Positions 1-7,388 of a DNA stretch of 46,001 nucleotides are shown here, piece by piece. This DNA is from a virus, in the IMG/VR virus record IMGVR_UViG_3300020000_000027, positions 1 to 46,001 of that record. The stretch is one strand, 5' to 3'. A program made the translations under genes and the position numbers. Below the pieces are notes generated by a model. It was not told the DNA's origin, did no database searches, and worked only from the letters and a program-made list of their open reading frames with translations. Every line of letters starts with the position of its first letter. Positions within the stretch are counted from its first letter, which is position 1.

Positions 1-101
1 CCGAGCAGTTGCGGACGATCTATCAGGGGACGGCGAATCTCTCGGTGGCGAAGGATTTCCGAACATTTTCGAAGCAGGTCTACGCCTTCGGGTCCATCTA
101 A
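1..101 (+). CDS. 3' fragment of the 97-aa late protein (wrap-around copy)
   Basis: This is the last part of the gene that is complete at 45688-45981, read here in the same frame (codons begin at base 3) and ending with TAA at 99-101. It is partial only because of where the circular genome was opened. Its stop overlaps the ATG of the next gene (TAATG at 99-103). No function is recognised; see the full-length copy. Confidence 0.85.
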   Translation, partial: EQLRTIYQGTANLSVAKDFRTFSKQVYAFGSI

Positions 102-121
102 TGCGAAGCCTGAAACTGCTC
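1..121. repeat. Terminal direct repeat, copy 1 (closes the circle)
   Basis: These bases repeat at the other end of the window (45881-46001). The only difference I see is position 113 (A) against 45993 (G). The repeat spans the end of one gene and the first codons of the next, with both reading frames continuous across the join. The simplest reading is a circular or circularly permuted genome of about 45,880 bp whose contig ends overlap. A true short terminal repeat on a linear virion genome cannot be excluded. The mismatch changes the fifth residue of the secreted protein from Lys to Glu. Confidence 0.9.
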
Positions 122-1342
122 CTGATCGCGCTTCTGTTCGCGGCGCCAGTCGCGGCGCAGCCGATCTATGGGCATCCACAGCTCGGGGCGTATGGGAGTG
201 CAGCCGAGTGGCCGCCCGTCAACGGCCAGTGCTGGAAGGGTGACCCGGACCCGATTCAGGCCAGTCACGTCCACATCATCCCGCGTGGGCCGATCTACGC
301 GACGATCTTCGACTACGGCACGCTCGACATTCCGTTCACGCTGCAGATGCACAACATCGCCGGACGGATTGCCGCACTGACGGGTGAGCACATCCGCAGC
401 GTGCGCTGGGACGCGACCGGGACCACTGCCGTGCCGGATCTCGCGGGCGATCCGAATGGGTTGAAGGAGTGGACCGGAGTCGCGACGTTTGACTTCAGCA
501 TCAACCCGACGACGTTTCCAGCGGACCTGTTCAAGTTCCCCGTGCATGGGTGGGCCGAGCTGCGGTTCTTCACGCGGACGGCACTAGACGATGGGCGGAT
601 GCTCGACACCCTCATTACGCTGCCGATGTATTCGGTCATTGACCCTTCGGCGCCTGTGGCGCCGTCTGCCGAACAGGGCAACCCTGGTGTGCATCTCCGG
701 GCGAGCTGCACGCTCTGGCAGAACGGCGCCACCGCCGCGGGCGAAGTGGTCATGGAAATCTCCGACTACATCCCGCTGCTGCCGATCTTCACGCCGTGGA
801 CGACCATCGCCAACGCCTATAACTACACCGCGCCGGCCGGCGTGACGTTCGCTGACGAGGTATTCGACCAAGTGCTCGACCCGAACCTCCATATGGGCGT
901 ACGCGGGACGCTGCAGCGAGAGATCAAGGTCGGGTCCGGCGGGAATAAGCAGTTCCTCGGCCCGATCGTGTTCGACCCGGCGCTGATGGGATCTGGCCCG
1001 CGCAAAGAGATGACGGTCTGGACGCAGCCGCTCGGTTCCGAGTCGGTGTCAGCGGTGATCGTGGTCCCGGTGACCGTGGGAGCGGGTGTCCCGCCGCCTC
1101 CGGCGCTCTGCACCGATCCGACTGCGCCGAACGTCGGCCAGCCGTTGCCATGTCTGCCGCCGATCATCATCACGCCGCCGCCGACGCCTGTGTGTGAAGA
1201 CCCGCACGCCACGAACCTCGGTGGGGCATTGCCGTGCGTCTTTCCACCGCCCGTCGTCACGCCTCCGGCCTCGCTGGCTGGCGTCTATACGTTCGTCTGC
1301 GATGCGCTCGGGAAGTGTCAGTTGACGGTGATCAAGCCGTGA
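101..1342 (+). CDS. Exported protein with signal peptide and Cys-paired Pro-rich C-terminus
   Basis: The 413-aa product begins with a clear Sec signal peptide: MRSLK, a hydrophobic core, then AAPVAAQ as the likely signal peptidase I site near residue 20. The middle region is predicted mostly beta and has no family I recognise. Near the C-terminus two copies of a pattern C-x-D-P-x-A-x-N-x-G-x-x-L-P-C lie at about residues 337-351 and 365-379, separated by Pro-rich linkers. Each would form a small disulfide loop, which fits an exported, oxidised location. It sits within the virion operon and its start overlaps the preceding stop. An exported protein here could be a cell-surface factor made during infection. 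Function unknown. Confidence 0.8.
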   Translation: MRSLKLLLIALLFAAPVAAQPIYGHPQLGAYGSAAEWPPVNGQCWKGDPDPIQASHVHIIPRGPIYATIFDYGTLDIPFTLQMHNIAGRIAALTGEHIRSVRWDATGTTAVPDLAGDPNGLKEWTGVATFDFSINPTTFPADLFKFPVHGWAELRFFTRTALDDGRMLDTLITLPMYSVIDPSAPVAPSAEQGNPGVHLRASCTLWQNGATAAGEVVMEISDYIPLLPIFTPWTTIANAYNYTAPAGVTFADEVFDQVLDPNLHMGVRGTLQREIKVGSGGNKQFLGPIVFDPALMGSGPRKEMTVWTQPLGSESVSAVIVVPVTVGAGVPPPPALCTDPTAPNVGQPLPCLPPIIITPPPTPVCEDPHATNLGGALPCVFPPPVVTPPASLAGVYTFVCDALGKCQLTVIKP

Positions 1343-1343
1343 G

Positions 1344-1463
1344 TTACCAGATGGCGCGGTCCTCGTCGTCTTCTCGGCGCGTCGACGGCGCTGGGGCGGA
1401 CAGATCTGCCCGAATGATCGCAATGACGATCCCGACGAGCACCAGCCCGATAGCGATGAGCAT
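1344..1463 (-). CDS. Small single-span membrane protein on the minus strand
   Basis: A 39-aa reading frame starts at ATG 1463 and ends at TAA 1344-1346, filling the otherwise non-coding gap between two late genes. It begins with an unbroken hydrophobic stretch of about 17 residues (MLIAIGLVLVGIVIAII) followed by a charged, Asp/Glu/Arg-rich tail, typical of a tiny inner-membrane protein. It is antisense to the late transcript. I see no strong Shine-Dalgarno. A similar arrangement occurs at 13408-13572. It may be a chance frame, but the composition is convincing. Confidence 0.4.
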   Translation of the reverse strand: MLIAIGLVLVGIVIAIIRADLSAPAPSTRREDDEDRAIW

Positions 1464-1480
1464 GGGGACACGGTAGCACA

Positions 1481-2173
1481 GTGGCGATTACGTTTGTGAC
1501 ATCACAGCGCGCCGCGTCTGGGTCCGCGACCTCCCTCAGCACGGGGGCGCTCTCGGCCACGACGACGGATCTCGTGGTGGCGTGGTGCTACTGGTATGAC
1601 ACGGCGGCGACCTGTGCCATGACGTGGGGCGGGAGCCCGACCTTTACCTCGGGGACGCTCGCCACGCAGAACTCGGTGGGCCATGAAGCCCGCTGCCAGA
1701 TCTTCTGGACCTGGGGGAGTGCGATTACGAGCGGCACGCCGACCGTCACGGCCACGTTGTCTGGCGGCGGTGGCGCGCAATTGATGAATTTGGAAGTCCT
1801 GCAGATTGCGGGGACCTTGATTACGGGCGATCCGAAAGACGCGGAAGGATCGAAGGCGACGACTGGCACGGTGATGACGAGCAACACGTTCAGCACCTCC
1901 GTAGCCGACACGATCTTGGTCTGCGGGGCGTTCGTGAATGCGACTGGTGGGTGTGACACGGCCGATGCCTTCGGTGGGGTCACCGGCACGATCGCCACCT
2001 GCACGGCGGGCTATCGGATCGTGTCGGCAACGCAATCGAGTATCACGGTGGCGCTGGCGAACAACGGGCAGGACGGCGCCATGAGTTGGGCCGCCTTTAA
2101 GATCGCGAGCGGTGTGGGAGGCGGCGCAGCCACGATTGCCTCAACCTCCATGCCGCTCATGGGGGTCCAGTGA
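1481..2173 (+). CDS. Late structural protein, beta-rich (unknown)
   Basis: The 230-aa protein starts at GTG 1481. It is rich in Thr, Ser, Gly and Ala, with alternating hydrophobic strands and no long helices, as in phage surface or appendage beta-sandwich proteins. Several Cys residues (around the WCYWYD and CAMTW segments) are unusual for a cytoplasmic virion protein. Its stop overlaps the GTG start of the adaptor-like gene by four bases, indicating co-translation in the tail operon. I do not recognise a family; a head or tail decoration role is a guess from position and composition. Confidence 0.7.
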   Translation: MAITFVTSQRAASGSATSLSTGALSATTTDLVVAWCYWYDTAATCAMTWGGSPTFTSGTLATQNSVGHEARCQIFWTWGSAITSGTPTVTATLSGGGGAQLMNLEVLQIAGTLITGDPKDAEGSKATTGTVMTSNTFSTSVADTILVCGAFVNATGGCDTADAFGGVTGTIATCTAGYRIVSATQSSITVALANNGQDGAMSWAAFKIASGVGGGAATIASTSMPLMGVQ

Positions 2174-2949
2174 CCCTCTTTAGTTCCCTCTACGGCGCAC
2201 GGCTCGATGAAGAACTCGGGACGGATGACAACTCGGTGCTGTTCACCACCGCACGCCGGAAGGCCGCGATCAACAAGGGCCAGTCCGAATTCGCGGAGCT
2301 CACGGAGTGTCTCCAGCGGACGAGCACCGTCACTCTCACCGGAGGCACGTCGGAATATGACTTGAACTCGACTGTCGTGATCCCCGGTGGGGATTTTGTC
2401 CGCTTCTCAAAACAGCAAGTCGAGTTCCGCTATCGTGATGCCTCCTCGAATCTCACGATCTTGAGTGGGGACGATCTCGTCCGTCGCGACATCGACTGGC
2501 TCAATCGCTACGAACCGGGCTGGCAAGACTCGTCCGTCGCATCCTCGGTCGCGCAAATGCCGACGTGGTACTACGAACGACTCGACGGCGGGGCGCGGTA
2601 TCTCGGCTTTACACCGACGCCTTCGACCGGATCGAGTGCCAGCATGACGGCCCTCGTCCCGTATGTGGCGCGACCGGCCGTGATGTCGTCGGACACGAAC
2701 GAACCGTTCCAGATCGGCGCGGTGGTCCGAGGCGATCTTCGGGACTATCACCAGGCGCTCGTGCATTTCGCCGCGCATCAACTGGAAAAACTCCGCCGCG
2801 ATGATCAGGCGAGCGATCGCCAGCTCCAGAAGTTTCTCGGCTATGTTTCGCGCTACTACCAGAACATGCGCCGCAAGGGTGGGCAGAGCCTGACGCTGGC
2901 GCGGAACTATTTCAAGACCACCAGTAAGGTCTCGGACCCCCGCACATGA
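2170..2949 (+). CDS. Head-tail adaptor / tail tubular A-like protein
   Basis: The 259-aa protein starts at GTG 2170. Its layout fits the adaptor that docks under the portal in short-tailed phages. An N-terminal helical segment with ARRKAAINKGQSEFAE is followed by a beta-rich middle (TLTGGTSEYDL, then a segment with FRYRD), and a C-terminal helical part contains HQALVHFAAHQLEKLRRD. Such proteins form a dodecameric ring between portal and tail nozzle, which matches its place just upstream of the nozzle-like gene at 3745. Assignment rests on fold-level resemblance and gene order, not on a diagnostic motif. Confidence 0.6.
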   Translation: MTLFSSLYGARLDEELGTDDNSVLFTTARRKAAINKGQSEFAELTECLQRTSTVTLTGGTSEYDLNSTVVIPGGDFVRFSKQQVEFRYRDASSNLTILSGDDLVRRDIDWLNRYEPGWQDSSVASSVAQMPTWYYERLDGGARYLGFTPTPSTGSSASMTALVPYVARPAVMSSDTNEPFQIGAVVRGDLRDYHQALVHFAAHQLEKLRRDDQASDRQLQKFLGYVSRYYQNMRRKGGQSLTLARNYFKTTSKVSDPRT

Positions 2950-3158
2950 TCCGCCTGACCTTTGCGTGTGGGCATGCGTTCTCGATTGATGCGGCGGTGT
3001 CCGATGCCCCGCTCTGTCCGGCGTGTGGAGAACGGCGGGTGAGTCGTGTCACCGCACCGCCGCCGAAGTTTGTCGGGTGTTGCCAAGGACCGAGCGCAGA
3101 ACAGAAAGCCCTCGAAGGGCTGCCGATTGGGATTCCGAAGGAGTTGACGCATGGCTGA
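2946..3158 (+). CDS. Small zinc-ribbon protein
   Basis: The 70-aa product starts at ATG 2946, overlapping the previous stop by four bases, and ends inside the next gene. It carries a Cys/His set (FACGH near residue 8, then LCPAC near residue 24, and a later CC pair), consistent with one small zinc-binding ribbon. Such proteins are frequent between structural genes in environmental phages and have no assigned role. It could be a virion assembly factor or simply a metal-stabilised linker protein. Confidence 0.6.
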   Translation: MIRLTFACGHAFSIDAAVSDAPLCPACGERRVSRVTAPPPKFVGCCQGPSAEQKALEGLPIGIPKELTHG

Positions 3159-3744
3159 TAGTCCGTTTGGTCTCTCGTTTTCACCAGGGGCGCCGACCGG
3201 CCCGAACGGGCAACCGGCCAACGGCCAGCGGCCGTCCCCGATTCAACAGGCGATTCAGACGCTGAGTCTGCGGATTCCGCGTGTGGCGGGAGCCTCGGCC
3301 TTCACCGCGCAGCCGCTCTTGGACAGTCCTGGCGGGCTGGGACTGGGCGGGAATCCGAACAGCGCGGCGATGCTGGAACAGCTCCGGCGCATGTTGTTTG
3401 GCGGAGCGGATCAGAACGGCGCCGGGGTGACCGGCTTCAATCCCGCACCGAGTGATAACGGCCCGAGCAACGGACCGGACCTCGCCGCGATCTTCAGCCA
3501 GATCTTCGGCCAGCCCGCCGGACTCCCGCGGGACAACTCGCCGCTGACCGACAGCGGATCGGGTGCGCCGTTGGGCGAGAGCGGATCGGGCGCACCGCTG
3601 CCGGCGCAGTCGCCATCGTTCCCGTTGCCGAACTTTGTCCCAGGCAAGGACCGGAAAGAGCCGGAGCCGTGGGCAGCGGCGCAGCAGGGCCCAGCGCCCA
3701 TGGCGCCGGAACCGGACTACGGCAACGACACAAAGATGATCTAA
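3151..3744 (+). CDS. Pro/Gly-rich low-complexity late protein
   Basis: The 197-aa protein is dominated by Pro, Gly, Ser, Ala and Asn, with an internal duplication of the GSGAP(L) unit near residues 135-150 (SGSGAPLGESGSGAPL). One short amphipathic helix (AAMLEQLRRMLFGG) is apparent. It resembles disordered proteins that lie next to tail-nozzle genes in podovirus-like genomes and may be a minor virion component. Start ATG 3151 overlaps the previous gene by eight bases, and the stop abuts ATG 3745. No enzymatic motif. Confidence 0.65.
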   Translation: MADSPFGLSFSPGAPTGPNGQPANGQRPSPIQQAIQTLSLRIPRVAGASAFTAQPLLDSPGGLGLGGNPNSAAMLEQLRRMLFGGADQNGAGVTGFNPAPSDNGPSNGPDLAAIFSQIFGQPAGLPRDNSPLTDSGSGAPLGESGSGAPLPAQSPSFPLPNFVPGKDRKEPEPWAAAQQGPAPMAPEPDYGNDTKMI

Positions 3745-5655
3745 ATGCCGACGCAGGCGAAAACCAAGAAGGGGACACAGCAACGGGCGTATCAGTTGCT
3801 GCCGGTGGAGGATCCCTCCGGCGGGGTCGATCTCCGCACGTCCCCGACCTTGCTCCCGTCGAATCGGGCACGGACGCTGGTGAACTTCTCGCTCGAGGAG
3901 CCCGGTGCGCTCGTGGTGCGTCCCGGCTTCCAGAAGTTCTCCACCACCTCGTTGGGCAATACGCGGATCCAGGGTGGGGCGCGGGTCTATCTCAACACCG
4001 CGATCCCGACCGCCTTCTCCACGGCGTTTACCCTGATCGGCTGGAATGGCTCGGTCTACAACCTGAGCGACGGCGGGGTGTGGTCCGGAGCGGGTATTAC
4101 CGGCTTCAGCCCGACGAACGATCTGCACTTCCCGTCCGATCGCGATCTCGTCGCGGTCATGGACGGCTCCACGACGCCGTGGAAGTCCACCAACGGCTCG
4201 AGCTGGACGCGCTTCGGCATTACACCAGGGACCGTCGCGTCTACCGCCTCCTCGAAAGCGGGCGGCGGGTTGAGTGCGTCCGAGTTTGAATTTGGCTACA
4301 CCTATAAAGATCGCGATCTGGCGTTTGAGTCGAATGGGTCCACGGCTCTCTCGACGCTCACGCTGAGTTCGACGGGTGCGGCGGAACTCCAGATCCCGAA
4401 CAGCACCGATCCGCAAGTCGATGCGATTGTGGTCTATGCGCGGAACAAGACGCAGAACGAGTCGGTCCGTCGCAAGGCCTCCAGCTTCGCGCAACAGGGT
4501 GGGGCGCACTCCACCGTCACGATCACGTCCTCCGTGTGGACAACCTCGGATGAGGAACCGAACGACCACGACACGCCGCCGGTCCTGAGCTTCGGCGTGA
4601 TCTGGAAGAACCGGTGGTGGGCCCGGAGTGCGACACGCACGAATCGTCTGCACTTCACGCAGTTGTTCCAGCCGCAAAGTTGGCCGGCGCTGTTCTACAT
4701 CGACATTCCGTTCGAACGGGGCGATGCGATTCAGGCCGTCCTCCCGTTGGGTGACGCGCTCCTGATTTTCGGCAACACCAAGATCTTCGTGATCATCGGG
4801 CGGTCTTCGCTGGACTTCGAAGTCCGGCCCACGATTGGCAGTCTCGATGGCGCGTTCGGCCCTCGAGCGGTGGCCGTGATTGAAAACGGCGTGGTGCATG
4901 CCTCCGCCTCTGGGGTCTACATCTTTGACGGCACCGCAGACAAATTGCTGTCCTTCGACATTGATCCGGCGTGGCGCGATCTCACCGCGGCGTCGGCGTC
5001 CGATCTAGCGCGGATGGCGTGTGTCTCCCATCAACTCCGTAAGGAACTCCGGATCGCGGTGCCGCGCCGGTATCCCTCGGGGACGGACGGCGAATGGGTG
5101 CTCGATCTCAATCGCACGCGGATCAACGGCAACACCGCATGGACGGCGACGGATCGACAAATCGGCGGGTATATCCAGTGGGATGGCCCGGAGTCGGCGG
5201 CGGGAAATCGCGGGCGGTTGTTCTCCTGGCATTCCACTACAGCGCGGGTGTTCGAAGAAGCCGTGGGGACGAGTGCGAACAGTTCGAATATGACCGCGAA
5301 CTACGAAGGACCGGGCCTGACGCTCGGCGCGTATCGCGGACGGTGGCCGGATGTGCGTGGGGAATACGAACCGCACGGCGGCGCGGCCTCGATTGAACCC
5401 GTTGTGGATGGCGTCTCGCAGGGCGTGCAGGCATTGTCGATTGGACAGGGGCTCGCGGTCTACGGCACGGCGGTCTATGGCACAGCGAAGTATGGCGGCG
5501 CTGGACGGCGGCAGTGGGTGAAGAACCTCCCGTTGAGTGCGGACGGTCGGACGTTCGTGCTGAACGTGCTCTATACCGGACAGGAGCAGTTCAAGATGTT
5601 TTCCTATCACGTCGGGCTCGTCCCTGAAAGTCGATCCCGTGGCTTTAACGAATAG
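3745..5655 (+). CDS. Tail nozzle / stabilisation protein
   Basis: The 636-aa protein is beta-rich throughout and reads like the large tail-nozzle or stabilisation proteins of short-tailed phages (T7 gp12 / P22 gp10 type). Recognisable stretches are an N-terminal GGVDLRTSPTLL, a central block with IPFERGDAIQAVLPLGDALLIF followed by KIFVIIG, and a late VYGTAVYGTAKYG tandem, a pattern common in such proteins. It would form the six-fold tube below the adaptor. The stop lies 10 bp inside the 3' end of the convergent homing endonuclease gene. Family-level assignment is fairly secure; the exact orthologue is not. Confidence 0.7.
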   Translation: MPTQAKTKKGTQQRAYQLLPVEDPSGGVDLRTSPTLLPSNRARTLVNFSLEEPGALVVRPGFQKFSTTSLGNTRIQGGARVYLNTAIPTAFSTAFTLIGWNGSVYNLSDGGVWSGAGITGFSPTNDLHFPSDRDLVAVMDGSTTPWKSTNGSSWTRFGITPGTVASTASSKAGGGLSASEFEFGYTYKDRDLAFESNGSTALSTLTLSSTGAAELQIPNSTDPQVDAIVVYARNKTQNESVRRKASSFAQQGGAHSTVTITSSVWTTSDEEPNDHDTPPVLSFGVIWKNRWWARSATRTNRLHFTQLFQPQSWPALFYIDIPFERGDAIQAVLPLGDALLIFGNTKIFVIIGRSSLDFEVRPTIGSLDGAFGPRAVAVIENGVVHASASGVYIFDGTADKLLSFDIDPAWRDLTAASASDLARMACVSHQLRKELRIAVPRRYPSGTDGEWVLDLNRTRINGNTAWTATDRQIGGYIQWDGPESAAGNRGRLFSWHSTTARVFEEAVGTSANSSNMTANYEGPGLTLGAYRGRWPDVRGEYEPHGGAASIEPVVDGVSQGVQALSIGQGLAVYGTAVYGTAKYGGAGRRQWVKNLPLSADGRTFVLNVLYTGQEQFKMFSYHVGLVPESRSRGFNE

Positions 5656-6241
5656 CCCTCTCTAGCTCTCGAATGCGGGCCTGTAATCGCTTTACATAGG
5701 TGTAGTGCTCATGGTCTTTGCGGGTGGTCAGGGTGAGGTTTTCGGGACGATTGTCGGACCTTATTCCATTCATGTGGTGGACGATCTCATGTGCTTTCAA
5801 TGGTCGTCCGAGCATGTGTTCCATGACGATTCTGTGCTCGAACTGATAATTCTTCGTGCCGACATTGACCATAACGTACCCGCGAGAGAGATGCCTGCCG
5901 CCCCTCCACGAAGGGTTACTAGCGCCTTTCCTAGAGGGATAGGCGTCCTTTCGAATAACGACGCCGGCGCTTCTCAGTCGGAGATAAATGGCGCGGTTGG
6001 TGACGCCGACCTGCTTGGCGATGGTGGGAACGCCGAGACCGGATCGGTAAAGAGCAATTACGGATTCGGGGGTGGCCGATGTCTGTCGCTCCCACTTGGT
6101 GCGCCGTTTTACGCCAGCGGCCTTGAGCCTGGAAATGATTGTCGGCTGGGTGCAGCCGAGGCGCTTAGCGACTTCGTAGGAACTGTGGCCGGAGCCATAC
6201 AGCGCGATGATTTCGCTGGACGAGATGTCGTGTCTTGGCAT
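5645..6241 (-). CDS. HNH homing endonuclease with two HTH segments
   Basis: A free-standing endonuclease on the opposite strand to its neighbours (about 198 aa from ATG 6241). Two recognisable HTH repeats occupy roughly residues 1-45 and 55-95 (each with a YxSG...A.R/K.LG or VGV.T pattern), probably reading DNA. The catalytic HNH part follows: FEHRIVMEHMLGRPL, then EIVHHMNGIRSDNRPENL, then a short C-terminal helix. The HH pair and the N-x-x-x-D-N-R-P-E-N-L signature are classic for phage HNH enzymes. It overlaps the nozzle gene end by 10 bp and lies between two intact late genes, so it looks like a mobile insertion rather than part of the tail operon. Confidence 0.9.
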   Translation of the reverse strand: MPRHDISSSEIIALYGSGHSSYEVAKRLGCTQPTIISRLKAAGVKRRTKWERQTSATPESVIALYRSGLGVPTIAKQVGVTNRAIYLRLRSAGVVIRKDAYPSRKGASNPSWRGGRHLSRGYVMVNVGTKNYQFEHRIVMEHMLGRPLKAHEIVHHMNGIRSDNRPENLTLTTRKDHEHYTYVKRLQARIRELERAIR

Positions 6242-6250
6242 GATACCAAG

Positions 6251-6259
6251 AGTATAACA
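6251..6259 (-). promoter_or_regulatory. Extended -10 promoter of the homing endonuclease
   Basis: Reading the minus strand, TGT followed by TATACT (positions 6259 down to 6251) forms an extended -10 element. The start codon at 6241 lies nine bases beyond it, so a transcript would begin about two or three bases before ATG and be nearly leaderless. No good -35 box is seen at 17 bp. This would let the endonuclease be expressed independently of the late operon. Confidence 0.45.
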
Positions 6260-6261
6260 CA

Positions 6262-7035
6262 ATGAGCGCCTCCTATCCCGGTGCGGTCAAGACGTTCGCC
6301 GTCCGCAACAACGGCGACACGATCCAAGCCGCGCACATTGACGATCTACAGGATGAAGTCACCGCGATTGAAACGGGCCTGCTGACTGGCACGGCGCCGA
6401 TCAGTGCCTCGAATGCGTCGTTTGTCCATCTGAACGCCTCGGGTGATTCGACGCTGGCGTCCTCGACGCTGAAGATCGGGACCATTCCGTACATCTTCCC
6501 GTCCAGTGGCGGATCGACGGGACAGGTGTTGACCTGTGTGAGCACGAACGGGTCCACGATGACGCTGGAATGGCGCACCGCCAGCCCCGTGTCCCTGCTG
6601 CGTGCTGGGAACGGGACGGATGCGTCGGCTGGAGCGACCTCTGTGGACACCTTCAGCATCGCCAGCATCACGGCCAATGACAGTCTGGAAGTGGTCTACA
6701 CACTGGAAGCGTCGTCGCAAGCGACGGCGGCGGTGTTTCTGACCAATACGACGGATGGCGTCAATCTCGTGTCGTTGACAGGCGGCAACATCCTCACGGC
6801 GAACACCGCGATTCAGGGCCGCGCGATCCTCCGACAGCGACAGGGCGCCTCGACCACGATTGCCGCCATTGCGGACGGTCAGGTGCTCGGCGGCATCCGG
6901 TCGGACACCTCCGCGAGCGTCGGCGTCACGACGGCGTGGACGGGCACATGGTCCCTGGCCTTGCGACATGCGGGTGTGACGGCGGGCGGGACGTTGAAAT
7001 GGGGCTGGGCGGTCTATCGGAAGGCGGGCCAGTAG
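6262..7035 (+). CDS. Tail appendage / fibre protein
   Basis: The 257-aa protein opens with SYPGAVKTFAVRNNGDTIQA followed by HIDDLQDEVTAIETGL. This N-terminal pattern (YP...F, N.GDTI.A, then a helix that counts indices) is common in phage tail-fibre and appendage proteins. The rest is Thr/Ser/Ala-rich beta structure that ends with a conserved-looking W.W.VYRK segment. ATG 6262 lies just past the endonuclease gene. The stop overlaps the GTG of the next gene (TAGTG). Likely a receptor-contact or attachment component; specificity cannot be read. Confidence 0.65.
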   Translation: MSASYPGAVKTFAVRNNGDTIQAAHIDDLQDEVTAIETGLLTGTAPISASNASFVHLNASGDSTLASSTLKIGTIPYIFPSSGGSTGQVLTCVSTNGSTMTLEWRTASPVSLLRAGNGTDASAGATSVDTFSIASITANDSLEVVYTLEASSQATAAVFLTNTTDGVNLVSLTGGNILTANTAIQGRAILRQRQGASTTIAAIADGQVLGGIRSDTSASVGVTTAWTGTWSLALRHAGVTAGGTLKWGWAVYRKAGQ

Positions 7036-7388
7036 TGGCGGCCTTCGGCAACGTCGATCGCATCCTGAACGCGCTCGATGCGTCGATTCGCACGCCGATC
7101 ACCGCCGCCTTTGAATACGTGATGCGGGAACTCTCGCTGGGGGACAGTGCCAAGGCTGAGAACTTCGCGCTGTATCGCATCAGCGGGACGACGCATGCGA
7201 CGGCGAACGCGGAGTTTTCGATCACGCACGGCCTGGATCACGCGCCGAGCAAGTTGATCCCGTTTCTGCAACTGGATTCGACCGGGGGGCAGATCGTGTC
7301 GTTGAAAGTGTCGCGGATTTCGGATGCGAAGCGGATCTATTTAACAAGCCCGAGCACAGGAGCCGCGTTTGTCGCTTACCTCGAATAG
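7035..7388 (+). CDS. Small virion protein, C-terminal beta domain
   Basis: The 117-aa protein starts at GTG 7035, overlapping the upstream stop by one base. An N-terminal amphipathic helix (VDRILNALDASIR...FEYVMRELSLG) precedes a beta-rich C-terminal half with a THATANAEFSITHGL segment typical of short appendage proteins. It probably associates with the neighbouring fibre protein. No enzymatic motif and no named family. Confidence 0.6.
   Translation: MAAFGNVDRILNALDASIRTPITAAFEYVMRELSLGDSAKAENFALYRISGTTHATANAEFSITHGLDHAPSKLIPFLQLDSTGGQIVSLKVSRISDAKRIYLTSPSTGAAFVAYLE

Noticed and set aside
3181-4899. Long open minus-strand frame (572 codons) opposite the nozzle gene
   Set aside because: Composition is Arg-rich and low in hydrophobic cores, the pattern of a GC-driven antisense shadow. 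The plus strand encodes convincing virion proteins across the same stretch.
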